Part shown: positions 6,904-10,332 of the stretch, piece by piece
Layout: each line of letters begins with the position of its first letter
How positions within the stretch are numbered: the stretch's first letter is position 1
DNA from: Acidimicrobiales bacterium
Lineage (GTDB): Bacteria; Actinomycetota; Acidimicrobiia; Acidimicrobiales; Poriferisodalaceae
Assembly: GCA_020439485.1 (NCBI GenBank)
Contig: JAGQSP010000419.1
Location: forward strand, 1 to 10,332
Direction of reading: 5' to 3'
DNA length: 10,332 nucleotides
Notes under the pieces: model-generated
Told to the model about the DNA's origin: nothing
The model's database searches: none
Seen by the model: only the letters and a program-made list of their open reading frames with translations
Program-made: the position numbers and the translations under genes

Positions 6904-6977
6904 TCTGCCCGCGTCCTTGATCAATCGTCACCAGATCGTCACGCAACGCACCCGGCACAGCTGCCGATAGCCACTGC

Positions 6978-7781
6978 GTGTTCGGCTCTGCCATCGACTA
7001 CACCCCGTTCTCCCAAGCACTTCCCGAGCTGGCATGCGCCTACTGCCGGCGGCCCCACGCCGTGCCGTGCGCCAATTGCGGCAAGGCGGTGTGCGAGGTC
7101 CACCAGGCCGGGTTCCGGCTGGCCGAAGTGGCGGGTTCTGAGGACTCGACCAACCTGTGCCCGGGCTGCGAGAGGCAGGCACTGGTGGATTTGGGCCTCG
7201 AGCGGCGTCGCGAAATGGACGAGTCCAGAAGCCGTGCTGCCGCGATGGAACGTGGCCGGCGCGGACCGCTGCTGGAGGCGCTGTGGTGGGCCAGCAACGT
7301 GTGGGCAGACGTCCGGCGGGTGGGCATGTCCCTGGAGGTCGACCTTCGCGTCATAGGCCTAGACCTGACTCTGGCCGCCGTACGCGAGCAGGTTGTGCTG
7401 AGCCTGTCGCGCGCCGGTCTTGCGGGCGTACCAGATCAGCATCTGGCTCCCGTCCTGGATGCAGTGCTGCAGGCGGCGGGGATCTGTCCTGTCACCGAGA
7501 TCGACGCCAGGCGGCGGTTCGGCTTCACCAAGGAGGTGACCGGGCACCAGATAGTTCCCCTGCCCGGGCGCCACCTCGACTATGCGTGTGTCGCCGGGGC
7601 CGTCATAGCTCCCGACAACGTGTGGTGGGGCTCGTTCAAGCTCGAAGACGGCCACGACCCCACAGACAGCGAGTCGTACTCGCCCGTGGGCACGTTCGAA
7701 CGACACGACGAACCCGGTGCTGGAGCCATCGGCGTGCTGTCGGCCGTTGCGCGGCTGCTGCCCTCGAGCCTGCTCCGTTGA
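6978..7781 (+). CDS. Uncharacterised protein with N-terminal Cys/His zinc-binding cluster
   Basis: Seen: 267 aa from a GTG at 6978, the only start codon between the upstream in-frame stop (6918) and the cysteine cluster. No clear ribosome binding site precedes it. Residues 20-64 contain C20-x2-C23, C31-x2-C34, C39-x2-H42 and C61-x2-C64. That is eight possible ligands, enough for two zinc ions in a B-box or cross-brace-like fold. After a charged helix (about 68-92, RRREMDESRSRAAAMERGRR) comes a domain of about 170 residues with no motif I recognise. It includes a hydrophobic helix-rich part (97-160) and a part with KEVTGHQIVPLPGRHLDYAC and NVWWGSF. No signal peptide or membrane segment is seen, so it is probably cytoplasmic. 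It lies 74 bp after the geranylgeranyl-reductase-like gene on the same strand and converges on the VanY-type gene. No function is assigned. Confidence 0.75.
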   Translation: MFGSAIDYTPFSQALPELACAYCRRPHAVPCANCGKAVCEVHQAGFRLAEVAGSEDSTNLCPGCERQALVDLGLERRREMDESRSRAAAMERGRRGPLLEALWWASNVWADVRRVGMSLEVDLRVIGLDLTLAAVREQVVLSLSRAGLAGVPDQHLAPVLDAVLQAAGICPVTEIDARRRFGFTKEVTGHQIVPLPGRHLDYACVAGAVIAPDNVWWGSFKLEDGHDPTDSESYSPVGTFERHDEPGAGAIGVLSAVARLLPSSLLR

Positions 7782-7793
7782 CAGGTACGGCGT

Positions 7794-7807
7794 AGCCGGG
7801 ACCGGCT
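7794..7807. terminator. Short hairpin between convergent genes, weak terminator candidate
   Basis: AGCCG-GGAC-CGGCT is a 5-bp GC-rich stem with a 4-base loop, lying in the 27 bp between the stop codons of two convergent genes. It lacks a T-run on either side, so it could only be a weak or factor-assisted terminator. Confidence 0.25.
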
Positions 7808-7808
7808 G

Positions 7809-9050
7809 CTACTGGCCGTTGACCGACCAGTGCCAGGGCTCTGAAGGCAGGTTGTAGAACCCATATCTGGCCGCGTTGGCCGCAAGCCACTGGAAGGCCG
7901 CTGTGCTGCGGCTGGTGATGGCTCGGCCGTTGGCGGTGAAGTCGACGGCAAGCCCGCGCTCGTGGTTGGAGAATCCGGGTCGGGCGGTGGGCGGCCGGCA
8001 CTGGTAAGACGGCATCTGATAGATCGCATAGTCGCTCGAGCCGCAGTGGGCCCGACGCAGCGCTATCTGCGATGACGAGGTGCGATAGCCACCGCCGCCC
8101 AGCAATATGCCGTCAGCCGCTGCGGCCTGCAGCAGGTTGGCGAGATTCTGGGAGATCGACTGGTGGATGCGAATGCCTCCGACGGTGACGATTTCGCCCT
8201 CGCCGACGATGTTGGGCACCGCGGCCGCCCGTCGTGCCAACTCTTCGCGCCGACGCGCTTCCTCTAGCTTGCGGGCGATCTCGATCTCCTCGGCCCGGAT
8301 CTTGCGGGCCAACTCGGCGTCGAGCGCCTCCAGCGAGGCCGCTTCGGCCAGACGTTGGTCGAGGCGGGCCTCAACCTCGGCCGCGAACTCTTCGAGCCGG
8401 TCGCGAGACGCTTCGACCTCGACCAGCCGCTCCTCCATCACGACCTCACGCTGGGCCGCCTCCTCGACCGCCCTGGCCCGGTTCTCGACCAGCAGATCGA
8501 GATCGTCGGTCAGCTCGCGCATGCGGTCGAACAGGTTGGTCTCTTGGCCGAGCCGCACGCGGAAGAGAGTTTCTTTCACCGCAGCCTGTGTGGGCGTAGC
8601 GGCATCGAGCCCCACGTAGGCGCTCTGCTCCTCGGTGTCGCGGCCAGCGACGTACCACTGCACCGCCAGCTCCTGGAGCCCGTCCTCGGTCAGCGCCATC
8701 TGTTCTTTGACGAAGGCTTCCTGCTGCTCGATCGACTCGAGGGCAAGCTTGCTGTCATCGAGCGCCTGCTGGGCCGCCGCCAAGCGAGCCTCGGCGTTCT
8801 CGACGTTGTTGTTCAGAACGTCGAGGGCTTCGGTGACCTCTTCGAACTCGGCGGCCGCCGCGTCGACAGACGCGGCCTGCACGGCGCGCTGCTCGGCCAG
8901 GGCCTCGCGTTCTTTGCGCAGTTCCTCGAGGTCTTTCTCGTCGGCTCTGGCTGGCGCGCCGATGACGCCTGCGACGCATGCGACGAGCACTGCAAGTGCG
9001 ACCACATGACGTAGCAGTCGTAGATATCGGGAGCGACGGACTGTGGTCAC
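7809..9050 (-). CDS. Secreted coiled-coil D-alanyl-D-alanine carboxypeptidase, VanY / peptidase M15B type
   Basis: Seen: 413 aa from a GTG at 9048-9050. An Arg-rich start and hydrophobic segment (HVVALAVLVACVAGVIG) end in APARA before DEK, giving a signal peptide of about 36 residues. Residues about 37-130 and 160-275 are long, highly charged heptad-like helices, a coiled-coil arm as in CwlO/PcsB/EnvC-type wall-hydrolase proteins. The C-terminal peptidase has GGGGYRTSSSQIALR (318-332), S361-N-H363-E-R-G-L-A-V-D370 and E404-P-W-H407. H363, D370 and H407 are the zinc ligands and E404 the catalytic base of the VanY family. C336 and C351 probably form the disulfide seen in actinobacterial members. 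Expected role: trimming D-Ala-D-Ala stem peptides outside the membrane. Start choice: GGAGG (9054-9058) lies only 3 bases before this GTG. A GTG at 9068 would add six residues but has no ribosome binding site. Confidence 0.9.
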   Translation of the reverse strand: MTTVRRSRYLRLLRHVVALAVLVACVAGVIGAPARADEKDLEELRKEREALAEQRAVQAASVDAAAAEFEEVTEALDVLNNNVENAEARLAAAQQALDDSKLALESIEQQEAFVKEQMALTEDGLQELAVQWYVAGRDTEEQSAYVGLDAATPTQAAVKETLFRVRLGQETNLFDRMRELTDDLDLLVENRARAVEEAAQREVVMEERLVEVEASRDRLEEFAAEVEARLDQRLAEAASLEALDAELARKIRAEEIEIARKLEEARRREELARRAAAVPNIVGEGEIVTVGGIRIHQSISQNLANLLQAAAADGILLGGGGYRTSSSQIALRRAHCGSSDYAIYQMPSYQCRPPTARPGFSNHERGLAVDFTANGRAITSRSTAAFQWLAANAARYGFYNLPSEPWHWSVNGQ

Positions 9051-9123
9051 GAGCCTCCAAGGTGTCACCGGGTGGGGTCGAATTCAAGGCACCCCGGCTG
9101 GTGCGCCAGTTACCCTTCGGCTC
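9051..9123. other. Short divergent intergenic region between the carboxypeptidase and exporter genes
   Basis: About 73 bp, or less if the exporter starts at the alternative GTG at 9043. I find no convincing -35/-10 pair on either strand. The sequence holds the GGAGG for the carboxypeptidase and a GAATTC at 9080-9085, but no hairpin or repeat worth naming. On the plus strand the exporter frame is open throughout, with no stop between 9010 and the first membrane helix. Confidence 0.4.
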
Positions 9124-10332
9124 TTGCGCTCGACCGGTTCAGTACATCAGCGATCGACCTCTCACGTCATCGCCTATCTGGCGCTCACGGGATCGCTGCT
9201 GGCACTCGGCATCGACATCATCATTCCCGCCTTCGACGAGATGCGTCCCGACCTGGGTTTGGATCCCGCTTCCAACGACATCACACTCGTCATCACCGCC
9301 TACTTCCTGGGAATGGCAATCGGTCAACCCCTATGGGGCCCAATCGCCGATCGGTTTGGTCGCGCGCCCGCCATGACAGCCGGGCTGGGTCTCTACTCGT
9401 TGGGGGCTTTGGCCAGCGCCATGTCGCCGACCTTGGGCGTGATGCTGGTGGCCCGATTCGTCTGGGGACTCGGCGCCGCTGCGCCCGCCCTGTTGCGCTC
9501 GGCTATCGCTCGAGATCTCTACACCGGCGATCAGATGGCTCGGGTGATGTCCATCGTGATGGCCGTGTTCATGGTGGGGCCAGTAGCGGCACCCCTGCTG
9601 GGAGCTGCGCTGTTGGCCGTAGCCCCGTGGCCATCAGTGTTCCTCGTCTGCGCCGTGGCTGCAGTGCTGGTTCTCGGGTGGACCAGGCGCTTCGGTGAGA
9701 CACTTTCCGAGCAGAACCGCAGGCCCCTCAAGTTCGGTCCCACCATCGCTGCCTTTCGAACAGTCGTGTCCACGAGGGCCACCGTGGTGCCCGCGCTAGC
9801 GCTGGTGTTCAACCAGGCAACCTTCTTCATCTTCCTGGGCAGCGGCCAACCGATCATGGACGTCATCTTCGAGCGCGAAGAGTTGTTCGTGTGGGTCTTC
9901 TCGGTATCGGGCCTGTTCTTGGCGACCGGGTTCGTGGTGTCCGACCGACTGATGGCCAGGTTTGGAGCCGCCCGGGTGCTGGAGGCGTCGGCTATGGCGT
10001 TCGTGGCTGTGGCCCTGGTCAACCTGATGGTGGTGTTCGCCGCCGACGGGCGCCCCGATTGGTGGGTGTGGGCCGTCGGGGTCGGGGTGATGAACCTCGT
10101 TGCGGTGCCGTTCGGCCCAGCGGTCTTCAGCATCGCTCTCGAGCCCATGGGGGCCCAGGCGGGCACGGCTTCGGGCGTCATCGGCCTGATGACCATGGCC
10201 GGTGGATCGTTGCTGGCCGCGGTGTTCGACGCCCGCATCGTCGACACGGTCTCGCCCATGGCGGTGGCCTACCTCGGCTATGGGCTGATATCGGCGGCGC
10301 TGGTCTGGGTAGGGCGACCAGGCGTCAGGGCC
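9124..10332 (+). CDS. Bcr/CflA-type MFS drug exporter, 3' end cut by window edge
   Basis: Seen: an open frame of 403 codons from a TTG at 9124 to the last base, with no stop. It translates to a membrane protein with about twelve hydrophobic segments. The first reads VIAYLALTGSLLALGIDIII, with the Bcr-type acidic residue after LGI. The MFS loop motif appears as WGPIADRFGRAPAM. ARFVWGLGAAAPALLRSAIA followed by RDLYTGDQMARVMS, then MVGPVAAPLLGA, match the Bcr/CflA branch of proton-driven drug exporters (about 400 aa), so only a few C-terminal residues are missing. Expected role: proton-coupled efflux of a small hydrophobic compound; the substrate is not predictable. The start is doubtful. Only TTG 9124 and GTG 9043 are available in frame, and neither has a good ribosome binding site. 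TTG 9124 leaves a normal 14-residue lead before the first helix. GTG 9043 would overlap the start of the divergent carboxypeptidase gene. Confidence 0.85.
   Translation, partial: MRSTGSVHQRSTSHVIAYLALTGSLLALGIDIIIPAFDEMRPDLGLDPASNDITLVITAYFLGMAIGQPLWGPIADRFGRAPAMTAGLGLYSLGALASAMSPTLGVMLVARFVWGLGAAAPALLRSAIARDLYTGDQMARVMSIVMAVFMVGPVAAPLLGAALLAVAPWPSVFLVCAVAAVLVLGWTRRFGETLSEQNRRPLKFGPTIAAFRTVVSTRATVVPALALVFNQATFFIFLGSGQPIMDVIFEREELFVWVFSVSGLFLATGFVVSDRLMARFGAARVLEASAMAFVAVALVNLMVVFAADGRPDWWVWAVGVGVMNLVAVPFGPAVFSIALEPMGAQAGTASGVIGLMTMAGGSLLAAVFDARIVDTVSPMAVAYLGYGLISAALVWVGRPGVRA

Noticed and set aside
8355..9014. A 219-codon plus-strand open frame opposite the carboxypeptidase coiled coil.
   Set aside because: The Leu/Val/Gly-rich translation is the complement of Glu/Ala-rich coiled-coil codons. 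The minus-strand reading has signal peptide, zinc ligands and catalytic Glu.
9531..10259. A 242-codon minus-strand open frame opposite the exporter.
   Set aside because: Its translation is Thr/Ala/Asn-rich low-complexity without motifs. The plus strand shows the MFS signature motif and about twelve membrane segments.

Overview
The window is high-GC (about 65% by eye), densely coded DNA with several GTG starts, and it looks chromosomal. The best guess for the host is a high-GC actinobacterium (Actinomycetota), plausibly of the Acidimicrobiia type. Three things point there: a secreted protein with 'GYWxxxSDGGVFxFGDAxFxGS' repeats, which I associate with that group; a geranylgeranyl-reductase-family flavoprotein like those used on menaquinone in actinobacteria; and a VanY-type peptidase with the actinobacterial coiled-coil plus Cys-pair layout. 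The taxonomic call is inference. No rRNA, tRNA, CRISPR array, insertion sequence or integrase was seen.

Layout, left to right. (1) Bases 1-750, minus strand: a small lipoprotein followed 34 bp downstream by a carboxymuconolactone-decarboxylase-like protein that runs off the left edge. (2) Bases 751-953: a divergent intergenic region with a candidate minus-strand promoter, a palindrome over its -10, and a 9-bp inverted repeat. (3) Bases 954-3080, plus strand: a large secreted protein that appears to join a seven-repeat and a six-repeat beta-propeller-like half. It ends at a strong hairpin (3097-3129) that can also serve the convergent next gene. (4) Bases 3162-4469, minus strand: an ACAD10/11-type acyl-CoA dehydrogenase. 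It diverges from (5) a plus-strand pair at 4536-6903, a D-arginine-dehydrogenase-like FAD oxidoreductase and a geranylgeranyl-reductase-family FAD protein. (6) Bases 6978-7781, plus strand: an unrecognised protein with an eight-ligand Cys/His cluster at its N terminus. (7) Bases 7809-9050, minus strand: a secreted coiled-coil VanY-type D,D-carboxypeptidase, convergent with (6). (8) From about 9124 to the right edge, plus strand: a Bcr/CflA-type MFS exporter with an uncertain start.

How the genes relate. Three adjacent genes (3162-6903) encode FAD enzymes, around a 66-bp divergent promoter region; the two plus-strand ones probably share a transcript. The lipoprotein, propeller protein, carboxypeptidase and exporter act at or outside the membrane. 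I see no defence, toxin, phage or conjugation module. The parts that resist routine annotation are the Cys/His-cluster protein, the double-propeller protein and the symmetric elements in the 751-953 intergenic region.
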